NCBI RefSeq assembly: GCF_963666665.1
Contig: NZ_OY762999.1
Location: 2,981,501-3,045,500, forward strand
Direction: 5' to 3'
DNA length: 64,000 nt
Origin: Maridesulfovibrio sp.
GTDB taxonomy: Bacteria > Desulfobacterota > Desulfovibrionia > Desulfovibrionales > Desulfovibrionaceae
In this document: positions 46,132 to 54,983 of the stretch, piece by piece
Layout of the letters: each line of letters opens with the position of its first letter
Position numbering within the stretch: the stretch's first letter is position 1
Made by a program: the position numbers and the translations under genes
The notes under the pieces: generated by a model
Database searches by the model: none
Seen by the model: the letters and a program-made list of their open reading frames with translations, nothing else
Told to the model about the DNA's origin: nothing

Positions 46132-48224
46132 GAAATTTCTTCCTTTGTGGATGCGGAAACCTGTGCGTCTACTGACTTCTCAGGTTCCTTGAATTTACGA
46201 ATGGAAACAGCACAGACTTTCAGCTGCGGAGTTCCGGTAACCGGGTCTGCTGCCGAAGTAGTCAGCAGGTTGGCCGGACTTTCAGAAAAGTGGAAAGTCA
46301 TGAAAACCAGACCGCGCCGGACCCGTTTGGTACCCCATGCCCGCGCCTTGACTGTTCCCCGGCGGGAGCTGATTTCTACCAGTTCGCCATCCTCTACACC
46401 GTATGCTGCGGCATCAGCAGGATGAATCTCCACCAGTTCCTCCGGCCAGGTACCTTCCAACCCGAAACAACGACGGGTCATGGTGGCAGTGTGGTAATGA
46501 GCAACCACCCTTCCGGTGGTCAGGGTCAACGGATACTGCGCATCAGGCAATTCTGCCGGCTCGCGATGTTCAAGGGGTACGAATTTACCGGGACCGCGCA
46601 TGCAGCCCCCAACGTGCAGAATTGGAGTCCCCGGATGCGTTTCAGCTGGACAGGGCCATTGAATACCGCCAGCCTCCAGACGTTCATAGCTTATGCCTGC
46701 ATGGGTCGGGGTCAAAGTACGCATTTCATCAAAAATATCTGAAGCACTTGCGTACCGCTCGGAACGGCCAAGACGGGCCAGCAAATCAGCCAATATTTCC
46801 CAGTCCGGGCGACTCTGCCCGATGGGGTCTACTGCCTTACGGACACGCTGTACACGCCGCTCTGTGCTGGTAAAAGTTCCGTCCTTCTCAGCAAAACTGG
46901 CTCCGGGCAGGACAACATCAGCCAGCGCGGCTGTTTCGGTAAGGAAAAGGTCCTGAACAACAAGAAAATCCACATGACGCAGGCAATGCTCCACGTGACT
47001 GATATCCGGGTCGCTGCGCATGGGGTTTTCGCCGAAAACAAATAGTCCCTTAAGGCGGTCTTCTTCAACAGCATGCAACATCTTGGGAATGGTCAGCCCC
47101 GGTTCAGCAGAAAGTTTCACTCCCCAGCCAGATTCAAATGTTTCCCGCACCGCATCATCAGTTACCGGACGGTATCCGGTCAGCACGTTGGGCAGGGCTC
47201 CCATATCACATGCACCCTGAACGTTGTTCTGCCCGCGCAACGGGTTAACACCTGTCTTGGGCCGCCCGATATTTCCGCTAAGCAGCGCAAGGTTGGAAAC
47301 GGCAAGTACGTTATTGGTTCCGGTAGTGTGCTGGGTCACACCCATTGTGTAGTAGAAGGCGGCATTGGCGGACTTTCCGATAAGCCGCGCAGCCTTACGA
47401 ATATCAGCCGCTGGGACTTCAGCAATGGCAGCAACACTTTCAGGATCGAAAGCCTGCAGACCTTCCCGGAAAGAAGCGAAATCTTCGGTAGCTGCGACAA
47501 GGGCTTCAACGTCAGCCAGTCCTTCATCCAGAATAACCTTGGCAATGGACGAAAGCAGCGGAGTATCTGTCCCCGGACGGAGTCTGAGCCAGACATCGGC
47601 CTGACGCGCAAGATCGATCTCACGGGGATCAATGACGATAAGCCCTGCTCCGTTACGCTTAGCTTCCATCATGCCGATACCGATGATGGGATGACATTCG
47701 GTAGTGTTGGTGCCGATGGCGCAAACACAGTCGCCTCTTCCCATATCCCAAAGCTCACGGATGGAGTTTGTCATGGAACCGCTTCCTAATGATGCAGCCA
47801 GACCGGCCACCGTGGGAGCGTGTCAGAGACGTGCGCAATGGTCGACATTATTACTGCCGAGCCCTGCGCGGAAAAATTTCTGGAAAAGGTAATTCTCTTC
47901 ATTGGTGCAGCGGGCACTGCTGAAACCGCCAACAGTCTGCGGACCATGTTCAGAAACAATGGAGCTTAAGCGGCTTGCCACAAGCCCCAACGCCTCATCC
48001 CATGAAGCAGGAACCAGCTCGCCGTTCTTACGTATCAGCGGAGTAGTCAGCCGATCACGATGATGAACAAAATCGAATCCGAACCGCCCCTTGGAGCACA
48101 GTGCGCCCTGATTAACCGATGGTTCCGGTCCGGGAGAAACACTGACAATGCGCCCATTCTCTACTTCCAAAGAAAGAGAGCATCCGGCACCGCAGTAAGG
48201 ACATGTTGTAGTTATAGGTTGCAT
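46116..48224 (-). CDS. fdhF: Selenocysteine formate dehydrogenase H (FdhF), UGA recoded
   Basis: A 702-residue molybdopterin formate dehydrogenase read through an in-frame TGA at 47823-47825 (Sec134). The context CARL-Sec-HAPTVAGL matches FdhH (Sec140 in E. coli, length 715). The N-terminal CPYCGAGC...CSKGR binds a [4Fe-4S] cluster. The start is taken as ATG 48224 (MQPITTTCPYC), which puts seven residues before the first Cys as in E. coli FdhF; an ATG at 48233 lies over the sigma54 promoter's start region. It oxidises formate or reduces CO2. It lacks a signal peptide and is cytosolic. A conventional gene call may split it into 48233-47823 and 47810-46116. Confidence 0.95.
47786..47825 (-). 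promoter_or_regulatory. Bacterial SECIS element with UGA codon in fdhF
   Basis: From the UGA, 18 nt lead to a GGTCTG apical loop, the same distance and loop sequence as in E. coli fdhF. The flanking GGCC/GGCT can pair to form the top of the stem. SelB binds this hairpin to insert selenocysteine. Confidence 0.85.
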
Positions 48225-48235
48225 GCGGCCCATTT

Positions 48236-48251
48236 AGCATAAGACATGCCA
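48236..48251 (-). promoter_or_regulatory. Sigma54 promoter of the fdhF-hyd operon
   Basis: Read on the minus strand, TGGCATGTCTTATGCT keeps the -24 GG and -12 GC with the exact 10-nt spacing; only two consensus positions differ. The predicted start is at about 48225, one base before the preferred fdhF ATG. Tandem palindromes lie 125-165 nt upstream, a typical activator distance. Confidence 0.62.
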
Positions 48252-48348
48252 TAAACCAATCACAGGCCCAAAAATCATAACATACTGGAAAAATAGCCTT
48301 TACAAGTTTAAACAAAACATACTTCGCGAAAACAGGCTTTTTGCAGAC

Positions 48349-48389
48349 ACAAATTGCATGCAATTATGCAAAGACTGCATGCAATTTGT
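48349..48389. promoter_or_regulatory. Tandem palindromes, candidate upstream activator sites of the fdhF-hyd operon
   Basis: AATTGCATGCAATT at 48352-48365 is fully palindromic, and a 12/14 copy lies at 48373-48386, exactly 21 nt (two helical turns) away. The whole block is a 14-bp inverted repeat (ACAAATTGCATGCA and its complement) around 13 nt. It is a good fit for a dimer pair of the Fis-type regulator encoded in the operon. The remaining stretch from 48252 to 48348 holds nothing else recognised. Confidence 0.62.
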
Positions 48390-48402
48390 ATATTTCTGAC
48401 GT

Positions 48403-48543
48403 TCAAGCTCCCATGGAGGCAACCGCAGGCAGAACAGTTTCCGCATCAAACGGGAAGCCTACAGGAAGTAATTCCAGCCCTGAAACAGTTGAATTACCAC
48501 GTTCTGCAAGCAAACCTGCAAGCACCATTAAAGTACGTAACAT
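48403..48543 (-). CDS. Doubtful small ORF after the MBL-fold gene
   Basis: A 46-residue ORF whose ATG (48543) follows a GAGGGGAA box and overlaps the end of the MBL-fold gene by 16 nt. It encodes a short hydrophobic start (MLRTLMVLAGLLAERG) then a neutral tail. No family recognised. It may be a coupled small protein, or the remnant of a longer C-terminus. Confidence 0.25.
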   Translation of the reverse strand: MLRTLMVLAGLLAERGNSTVSGLELLPVGFPFDAETVLPAVASMGA

Positions 48544-49814
48544 TTCCCCTCTTCCGCCAGCGGGAAAGGGCTGTTCGTCAGAAAAGGACAATGATAACCG
48601 AGAACTTTGCCTTTGATTTTACTTTGCAAAGACTCGACCTGCTTCCAGTGGGTATGCACGCTGTCCGGATTATCAAATTCTATTTCGTGGAAAACCAAAT
48701 CACAGGAGGCAAACCATTCGGCTTCAAGTTCAGGACGGTTCAGAATTTTATTAATCCGCTCATCGTACTTAGTATCCCCTGAATAGCCGAAACTGCTGCC
48801 TCCGGCAGAGATTTTAAGACCGATGGTTCCATAAGGCAGGATATGGTGATTCCAGCGGCTGTCTATTTGAATTGGGCCTACTTGCAACGGGATTCCGGGC
48901 ATCAATGAGAGTACCTCCACATGCTCTCTCATCGAGGGAAAAAGCGGCGAATAAAGATCAGACAGCACCCGGAAAACATTATCGGCAAGGATCAACTTCA
49001 ACTTTCGATTAGATTTGCATGCCCGATACATGCAGGCGCTAAAACCCTGCACATGATCCTCATGATTATGAGTAAATAGACAGTGGGTAATATCATCCCA
49101 ATGAATATTGCAGCGGGCAAGGGCTTGTGCCGGATATCCGCAAGGATCTATCCAGATTACGTATTCACCGTAACGCACAATGGTGTTGGCAACCGTGCCG
49201 AAAACACCGTTTCCGCAGCCGATGGGAAGGACTTCCAAAACATCTCTGATTCTGCCGCCTCTGGGGATCGTTTCCAGCAGAGCCTCTATTTCCTTGTCGG
49301 GACTACCGGCAGGGGCATGGGAGTTGCGGTCATACAACACAGCGCCGCCATCGGAGACTACAACATTGCCGCCTTCACAGCAGATCTCAAGACTGCCCTT
49401 GCGGTAACAGGGATTGGCAACGTTGTAATGAAACCATTTTCCAAGCCAGTCCTTACGTACGACCTTGAGATTCTTATCATCAAAAAAATACGGGAATATA
49501 CACTCAAGATTACTGTGGAGCAGCTCCACATCCTGTTTAAGACCGACGTATTCTTTAAGAATTCCGCCCCTGATTTGAGCCTGCCATAGTATGAATTCCT
49601 CTCCTGTGCGGTTATCACCTGAAAGTGAAACCTCCCACGGCGGCACAACGACAACTTCCTCCCGAAAACCATGTTCAGTCAGGAACTTAGCAACATCAGG
49701 CATACTGCCTACCCGCACTGTTCCGGCTGAAGTACTCACAAGGTCAACATACATCCCGCAGTATTCAATGCGCTGAACCTGTTCTGTCAGCTTTTGTAAG
49801 GCACTGGTAGTCAT
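48528..49814 (-). CDS. Metallo-beta-lactamase-fold hydrolase
   Basis: A 428-residue protein. The C-terminal half has the MBL metal motif FTHNHEDHVQG plus downstream SGDTKYDE and a final YHCPF, giving a two-metal hydrolase site. The N-terminal 180 residues are unassigned. A LacI-type operator (TGTATATGTTTACA) lies 23 nt upstream of the ATG, so it is under the same repressor as the divergent TRAP and glycerophosphodiesterase genes. A phosphodiester or lactone substrate is plausible but unproven. Confidence 0.78.
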   Translation of the reverse strand: MTTSALQKLTEQVQRIEYCGMYVDLVSTSAGTVRVGSMPDVAKFLTEHGFREEVVVVPPWEVSLSGDNRTGEEFILWQAQIRGGILKEYVGLKQDVELLHSNLECIFPYFFDDKNLKVVRKDWLGKWFHYNVANPCYRKGSLEICCEGGNVVVSDGGAVLYDRNSHAPAGSPDKEIEALLETIPRGGRIRDVLEVLPIGCGNGVFGTVANTIVRYGEYVIWIDPCGYPAQALARCNIHWDDITHCLFTHNHEDHVQGFSACMYRACKSNRKLKLILADNVFRVLSDLYSPLFPSMREHVEVLSLMPGIPLQVGPIQIDSRWNHHILPYGTIGLKISAGGSSFGYSGDTKYDERINKILNRPELEAEWFASCDLVFHEIEFDNPDSVHTHWKQVESLQSKIKGKVLGYHCPFLTNSPFPLAEEGKCYVL

Positions 49815-49836
49815 CCGATACTCCCTTCACTCACAA

Positions 49837-49850
49837 TGTATATGTTTACA
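49837..49850. promoter_or_regulatory. LacI-type operator 2
   Basis: TGTATATGTTTACA differs at two of fourteen positions from the perfect operator at 49994 and sits 23 nt upstream of the MBL-fold gene start. Paired operators on both sides of the divergent region suggest looping by the LacI-family repressor. Confidence 0.6.
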
Positions 49851-49961
49851 TTCAAATGACACTAGCGAGATCATAATGTCACTTAAAGCTGTTAATGTTT
49901 CATATTTTCAAAACTACAAATTCAATAAAAACAAGCTTAAATTTCATTATTCATCAATTTG

Positions 49962-49991
49962 TTGACACAATTGTTATCAAGCTGCTAACAA
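49962..49991 (+). promoter_or_regulatory. Candidate promoter of the lacI-like gene
   Basis: TTGACA at 49962 with a poor -10 (TAACAA) 18 nt on. The perfect LacI-type operator begins just after it, where a repressor would block initiation. Confidence 0.35.
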
Positions 49992-49993
49992 AA

Positions 49994-50007
49994 TGTAAAC
50001 GTTTACA
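49994..50007. promoter_or_regulatory. LacI-type operator 1
   Basis: TGTAAACGTTTACA is a perfect 14-bp palindrome with the central CG typical of LacI/GalR-family operators. It lies directly before the lacI-like gene, which argues for autoregulation and control of the downstream TRAP operon. Confidence 0.8.
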
Positions 50008-50021
50008 TGGTGAGGTTGTCT

Positions 50022-51059
50022 GTGAGTACTATTCGTGATGTTGCCCGCTTAGCGCAAGTTTCCACCGCCACGGTTTCCCGGGTTATTAATTCCCCGGATT
50101 CCGTGCGAGAGAAAACCCGTGAGAAAGTTCTCCGGGCCATGAAGATGTGCAACTATAAATACAATGCCCTCGCACGCGGTTTTGCCACCAAGAAGTCCAA
50201 CACCATCGGGCTGATCATTCCCAACATCAACAACCCCGTCTTTGCCGAATCCACACTTGGGGTTCAGGAATATGCCGAAGAAAAACAAATCAAAGTAATC
50301 CTCGGCAACACATCATACAAAATATCACAGGAAGAAAGCCTGATCAAAGCATTGCGCGAAAGTCAGGTGGACGGACTGATCATCACCACGACCAATCCCA
50401 AGGGCGAAATAATCAAGACTCTTACAGATGAAGGGTTCCCCTTCGTGCTGCTCTTCAGCACGGTCAAAGGCGGACCGTTTTCCGCCGTTGGGGTAGATAA
50501 CTATCGCGGCGGGTACGTTGCCACCGAACACCTTATTTCCCTCGGACACCGCAGGATAGGTATGATCGCGGGCAGCTTTACCGTGACAGACAGATCCTAT
50601 CACCGCTGGCATGGCTACCGCCAATGCCTTAAGGATAACGGGATTCCCTACGACAAAGACCTGCTGGTCCAGACCGAGTACTCCCTTACCGGAGGCCGGG
50701 ACTCGATCAAGCAGCTCCTTGAACAGGAGTACCCGCCGAGCGCGGTTTTCTGTTCTAACGACTACATTGCCCTCGGTGCAATCAAGGGAGCGCGGGAATC
50801 GGGATTATCCCTGCCCGAAGACCTGTCCATAGTGGGCTTTGATGACATGCCTACGGCCTCATACATGGTCCCGGCACTGACCACTGTCCGCCAGCCGGCC
50901 TATGAAATGGGCAGACGCGCCTGTGAACTCTTGCTGCAAAAGATGGAAAATCCGGAAAAACCGGAACAACATATGATGGAGACCAAGCTGATTGTCCGCG
51001 AATCTACTGCCGCCGTCCAACGTGACACGGAAGCAGAGGATGGCGGGGACAGACAGTAG
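50022..51059 (+). CDS. LacI/GalR-family transcriptional repressor
   Basis: About 345 residues from GTG 50022 (GAGG seven bases upstream); ATG 50007 overlaps the operator and is less likely. The N-terminal helix-turn-helix (TIRDVARLAQVSTATVSRVIN) and hinge are followed by a sugar-binding-type core (GLIIPNINNPVF, RRIGMIAGS, SIVGFDDM) ending in ALTTVRQP. It is the first gene before the TRAP transporter and glycerophosphodiesterase, 66 nt from dctP, so it very probably regulates them in response to their substrate. Confidence 0.94.
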   Translation: MSTIRDVARLAQVSTATVSRVINSPDSVREKTREKVLRAMKMCNYKYNALARGFATKKSNTIGLIIPNINNPVFAESTLGVQEYAEEKQIKVILGNTSYKISQEESLIKALRESQVDGLIITTTNPKGEIIKTLTDEGFPFVLLFSTVKGGPFSAVGVDNYRGGYVATEHLISLGHRRIGMIAGSFTVTDRSYHRWHGYRQCLKDNGIPYDKDLLVQTEYSLTGGRDSIKQLLEQEYPPSAVFCSNDYIALGAIKGARESGLSLPEDLSIVGFDDMPTASYMVPALTTVRQPAYEMGRRACELLLQKMENPEKPEQHMMETKLIVRESTAAVQRDTEAEDGGDRQ

Positions 51060-51125
51060 CAAAAGGATTTTGGCAATTGTTGCCGCAATCCTGATAAGTA
51101 AGGAACCTTTAGGAGGAAAAGTAAA

Positions 51126-52127
51126 ATGAGCTTCAAGAAGACCCTTTCCGTGCTTTGTGCAGGAGCTGTTCTGGTCCTGTCCATGGGCACAATGTGTATG
51201 GCGGACGACTATAAACTGACCCTGAAACTGAGCCACGTTTTCAGCCCAGCAGAGCAGCTTTCCAAATCCATGGATGCTGTAGCCGAATCCATCTACGAGA
51301 AAACCGACGGCGCTATCAACATCCAGACTTTTCCGCAGGCACAGCTGCCCGCATACAAGGAAGGCGTAGAACAGGTTGTTCGCGGAGCTAAATTCATCTC
51401 CGTTGAAGACCCCTCTTTCATCGGCGACTATGTTCCTGATTTCAAAGCTCTTTACGCTCCCATGCTGTACCGCAGCTTTGACGAATACGTGAACCTGACC
51501 CAGTCCGACCTCGTTAAGAAAATGCAGGCTGAAGCGGAAAAGCAGGGCATCAAAATTCTTGCACTCGACTACATTTACGGTTTCCGTAACCTGATTACCC
51601 AGAAAGTCATCAAGACTCCTGCCGATCTCAAGGGCATGAAAATCCGTACTCCCGGTTCCAAATCCTACATCGACACCCTCACCGCCATGGGCGCTGTTGC
51701 AACTCCCCTGCCCTGGGGTGAAACCCTCTCCGCAGTACAGCAGGGTGTTGTTGACGGTCTCGAGGGTTCCGAATTCACCAACATCGGCACCAAAGTATAC
51801 GAAGGCCCGACCAAAAACGTAGCCAACACCCGCCACATCCTCGGCACTTGCGGAGTTTACATCTCCACCAAGGTTTGGAACGAAATTCCTGCCAAGTACC
51901 AGAAAATCATTCAGGATGAATTCACCAACGGTGCAAACCACATGGTTAACCTGCTCAAGTCCCAGCACGGTGGTGTTGTTAAAGAGCTGGAATCCTATGG
52001 CGTAAAGTTCAACGAAGTTGACGGCGACGCTTTCCGCGCAGCTCTCAAGCCTCTCTACGAAGAGCAGAAAGGTATGACTACCGGTATCTACCAGTCTATC
52101 TTCAAAGAACTCGACGCAATGAGATAA
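51126..52127 (+). CDS. dctP: TRAP transporter substrate-binding protein (DctP family)
   Basis: A 333-residue periplasmic binding protein with signal peptide (about 1-26, cut after MCMA). The fold has the conserved arginine and glycine region TPADLKGMKIRTPGS and PLPWGETLSAVQQGVVDGLEG of DctP proteins. An AGGAGG box precedes the ATG. It captures an organic acid or a related anion; in this locus the glycerophosphodiesterase hints at an acidic glycerol- or phosphoester-like substrate (inference). Confidence 0.92.
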   Translation: MSFKKTLSVLCAGAVLVLSMGTMCMADDYKLTLKLSHVFSPAEQLSKSMDAVAESIYEKTDGAINIQTFPQAQLPAYKEGVEQVVRGAKFISVEDPSFIGDYVPDFKALYAPMLYRSFDEYVNLTQSDLVKKMQAEAEKQGIKILALDYIYGFRNLITQKVIKTPADLKGMKIRTPGSKSYIDTLTAMGAVATPLPWGETLSAVQQGVVDGLEGSEFTNIGTKVYEGPTKNVANTRHILGTCGVYISTKVWNEIPAKYQKIIQDEFTNGANHMVNLLKSQHGGVVKELESYGVKFNEVDGDAFRAALKPLYEEQKGMTTGIYQSIFKELDAMR

Positions 52128-52137
52128 ACAATTAATT

Positions 52138-52175
52138 CAGGGCATGGGAGCCTGCGCTTCCATGCCCTGCTTTTG
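52138..52175 (+). terminator. Hairpin attenuator between dctP and dctQ
   Basis: CAGGGCATGG and CCATGCCCTG form a perfect 10-bp stem around a 12-nt loop, 11 nt after the dctP stop, followed by CTTTTGG. Such partial terminators give more binding protein than membrane subunits in TRAP operons. Confidence 0.75.
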
Positions 52176-52185
52176 GTGGTGAACA

Positions 52186-52683
52186 ATGTCTACTACAGCA
52201 TCCAAATTTCTGTTCAAAAATTTCGACCTTATCATCAGCGGTTTTTTCCTTTGTATTACCGTTGGGGTGGTCATCATCAATGTCGGGCTGCGCTATCTAT
52301 TTCAAGGCGGGCTTTTCTGGGCCGAAGAAGTGGCTACAACCTCATTTATCTGGTCCGTTTTCGTTGGTTCCGCCGCTGCATACCGATACAAATTGCACAT
52401 CGGCATTGATATGATCAGCAAGGTCGGTCCCCCAATCTGGCGCAAATTCATTGCTGTGGTCATTGACCTGCTGATGTTCATCATCAACGGATACATCGTC
52501 TATCTCAGCATTCTTTACATTCAGGCAAACAAGCTGAAACGCACACCTGTTCTCGACATTCCCGCCATTTACGTGAATCTGGCACTTACGGTCGGTTTCT
52601 CCCTGATGGCTGTCTACGCACTGTCTTTCCTGTATCAGGATTTAGGAAAACTTTTCGGCAAACAGGCAGAAGAAGGAGAATAA
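52186..52683 (+). CDS. dctQ: TRAP transporter small membrane subunit (DctQ)
   Basis: A 165-residue protein with four hydrophobic helices (about 15-35, 50-70, 88-108 and 130-150). The central WAEEVATTSFIWSVFVG is typical of DctQ. It is the small partner of DctM, and dctM starts 3 nt after it. Its start has only a modest ribosome binding site. Confidence 0.9.
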   Translation: MSTTASKFLFKNFDLIISGFFLCITVGVVIINVGLRYLFQGGLFWAEEVATTSFIWSVFVGSAAAYRYKLHIGIDMISKVGPPIWRKFIAVVIDLLMFIINGYIVYLSILYIQANKLKRTPVLDIPAIYVNLALTVGFSLMAVYALSFLYQDLGKLFGKQAEEGE

Positions 52684-52686
52684 ACC

Positions 52687-53967
52687 ATGCTTACATTTCC
52701 CGTAACCATTGTAATGGCGCTGTATTTCACCAGCATTCCCATTGCCTTTGCCCTTTTGGCCGCAGGCCTCGCATATTTCACTTTCGGCGATGTTGGCACA
52801 CCGCCGGACCTGATCCTGCAGAAATTCATCACATCCACCGCATCCTTTCCTTTACTGGCCATTCCGTTTTTCATCATGGCCGGTGAAATCATGAACTTCT
52901 CAGGGATCAGTGCCAGTCTCATGAAAATGGCAGAAGTTCTGACCGGACACCTACGCGGCGGGCTGGCTCAGGTAAACGTCCTGCTTTCCACCCTGATGGG
53001 TGGTATCTCCGGCTCTGCAAATGCTGACGCAGCCATGCAGTCCAAGATCATCGTCCCGCAAATGACCAAGCGCGGGTACAGCGCACCTTTTGCCACTGCC
53101 ATCACCGCTGCATCATCCGCAATCGCTCCGGTAATTCCACCGGGCATCAACCTGATCATTTACGCACTTATCGCTCAGGTCTCCGTGGCCAAAATGTTCA
53201 TCGGGGGCTATACTCCGGGTGTACTCATGTGCCTGGGCCTGATGCTTACCGTACATTTCATCGCCTGCAAGAGGGGCTACAAACCCTCACGCGAAAAAAT
53301 GGCCACCGGCAAGGAAATCTTCGCCCAGTTCCGTGAATCAATCTGGGGTCTGCTCCTGCCTCTGGGCATTATCGCAGGTATCCGCTTCGGTGTGTTCACA
53401 CCAACTGAAGCCGGAGCCATGGCTGTGCTTTTCTGCATCATTATCGGTGCGTTTCTTTACAAGCAGCTCAGATGGGAACATTTCCCCATCATCATGAAGA
53501 ACACCATTCTGGGAACCAGTTCAGTCATGCTGATTATTATCGCTGCGTCCGTATTCGGGCAATACATGAGCTGGGAACGCATTCCCCACCAGTTGACCAA
53601 GGCGATTCTGGCTATCTCCGATTCCCCGTGGTTAATTCTGGTAGTCATCAACGTCCTGCTCCTCTTGCTGGGCATGTTCCTTGAGGGCGGCGCACTGCTG
53701 ATTATTGTTGCCCCGCTTCTGGTTCCGCTGGTTAAAGGAATGGGTATCGACCTGATTCACTTCGGCCTGATTATGATCGTAAACATCATGATCGGAGGCA
53801 TCACACCGCCCTTCGGATCGATGATGTTCACGACCTGTGCCATCACCGGATCGACGGTGGGAGAGTTCTGTCGTGAGATATGGCCCTTTATTCTGGCCCT
53901 GCTTGCAGTATTGCTCATTGTTACTTACATGCCCGCAGTGGTCATGTTCCTGCCCAATTTGATATAG
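52687..53967 (+). CDS. dctM: TRAP transporter large membrane subunit (DctM)
   Basis: A 426-residue polytopic protein with the DctM hallmarks: GGLAQVNVLLSTLMGGISGSA, AIAPVIPPGINLIIYA and a repeat near the C-terminus (GGITPPFGSMMFTTCA). About twelve helices. It is the channel-forming, Na+-coupled unit of the uptake system and completes the dctPQM set. Confidence 0.94.
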   Translation: MLTFPVTIVMALYFTSIPIAFALLAAGLAYFTFGDVGTPPDLILQKFITSTASFPLLAIPFFIMAGEIMNFSGISASLMKMAEVLTGHLRGGLAQVNVLLSTLMGGISGSANADAAMQSKIIVPQMTKRGYSAPFATAITAASSAIAPVIPPGINLIIYALIAQVSVAKMFIGGYTPGVLMCLGLMLTVHFIACKRGYKPSREKMATGKEIFAQFRESIWGLLLPLGIIAGIRFGVFTPTEAGAMAVLFCIIIGAFLYKQLRWEHFPIIMKNTILGTSSVMLIIIAASVFGQYMSWERIPHQLTKAILAISDSPWLILVVINVLLLLLGMFLEGGALLIIVAPLLVPLVKGMGIDLIHFGLIMIVNIMIGGITPPFGSMMFTTCAITGSTVGEFCREIWPFILALLAVLLIVTYMPAVVMFLPNLI

Positions 53968-53981
53968 AATGGAGATTTCCA

Positions 53982-54923
53982 ATGATGCTAATAGGACACC
54001 GGGGTTGCAAATACCCCGGATACAACCAGAACACCATTCGTGCCTTTGAAAAAGTCACTTCAGAAGGTGTTCCGGCCATTGAATTTGATGTGCAGCTCAG
54101 TTCAGATAAAGAGCTGGTGGTAGTCCACAACCTTGACCTTGAGGAAGTTTCCACAGGCAAGGGCGAGGTCTCCAGCACAGATTCAGTAACACTGAAATCC
54201 CTCTTCGCCGGAGATCCTGCACAGGGCGAAGACCGTATTCCATTTCTTGATGAAGTTTTCGACTTCTTTGCTTCATGCGCTGAGGACACTCGTCCTTCCA
54301 TCCACATGGAGCTGAAAGGAAACAATACCGGAAAACAGGCAGGAGAGCTCTTCAATAAATACGTTGCTGCCGGAAAGCTCAACATATCCGACCTGCTGGT
54401 CAGCTCCTTCAACTGGGAGGAACTGAAAGCTCTCCGCAAAGTATGCCCTGAAGCCAAGATAGCCCTGCTGGATGGAGCAATCCGCCGTAACCTGCTGCTG
54501 GATAAAACAGGGCCGGAAGCAGAAAAATACTTTGCAGAGCTTTTCGCATACGGCAATGAAGACTACATGCTGCCGCGTTTTCCTGCTTTAGCGGAAAATC
54601 TGGTGCTTCTTGATAAAATCTGTGAAGATCAGGATATCCACAGCCTTCTTAAACAGGAGCTGAAGGACTGCCTCGACGGACGCTACTACACTGACGAATT
54701 GCTGGATACTGCCACAGCAATGAATGCAACTTCAGTGAACCTCTGGTATCGGACCATTGTGCCTGAATTCATTGAAAAAGCACATGCACGCAATCTTGCT
54801 GTCTTTGTTTATACCGCCAACCAGCCTGAAGAATGGGAAGCTCTTGCAAAAGCAGGAGTTGACGGAATCTTCACTGATTTTTATGCGGAGGCTGCAGACA
54901 CGCTGACTGATTATAAAATTTAA
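53982..54923 (+). CDS. Glycerophosphodiester phosphodiesterase family protein
   Basis: A 313-residue cytosolic GDPD TIM barrel starting at ATG 53982 (GGAG upstream). The signature HRG (GHRGCKYPGYNQNTIRAFE), IEFDVQLSSDKELVVVH and the HMELKGN metal-site strand are present; the ENT of the classic motif reads QNT. It hydrolyses glycerophosphodiesters to glycerol-3-phosphate and an alcohol. The gene begins 14 nt after dctM, so the imported compound may be its substrate. Confidence 0.87.
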   Translation: MMLIGHRGCKYPGYNQNTIRAFEKVTSEGVPAIEFDVQLSSDKELVVVHNLDLEEVSTGKGEVSSTDSVTLKSLFAGDPAQGEDRIPFLDEVFDFFASCAEDTRPSIHMELKGNNTGKQAGELFNKYVAAGKLNISDLLVSSFNWEELKALRKVCPEAKIALLDGAIRRNLLLDKTGPEAEKYFAELFAYGNEDYMLPRFPALAENLVLLDKICEDQDIHSLLKQELKDCLDGRYYTDELLDTATAMNATSVNLWYRTIVPEFIEKAHARNLAVFVYTANQPEEWEALAKAGVDGIFTDFYAEAADTLTDYKI

Positions 54924-54929
54924 CCCATA

Positions 54930-54968
54930 CGGGGTCAGGTACGGGGCTTTAGGCTTCCGCCGACCCCG
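54930..54968 (+). terminator. Inverted repeat after the glycerophosphodiesterase gene
   Basis: CGGGGTC and GACCCCG (7 bp) enclose 25 nt. It starts 7 nt after the stop and ends 15 nt before the next ATG. No T-run is present, so it is a weak terminator at best or a leader hairpin for the following gene. Confidence 0.35.
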
Positions 54969-54983
54969 AACCAACTCCATGCT

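Noticed and set aside
47073..47789. Open frame on the plus strand antisense to fdhF (238 codons)
   Set aside because: It lies inside the formate dehydrogenase gene and shows no family motif.
47810..47822. fdhF as a frameshifted pseudogene in two pieces
   Set aside because: Both pieces share the frame, the break is TGA in the exact Sec context and a SECIS-like hairpin follows.
50859..51968. Long open frame antisense to lacI and dctP (369 codons)
   Set aside because: It covers the 3' end of the repressor and most of dctP, both strongly supported, and its product shows no recognisable domain.
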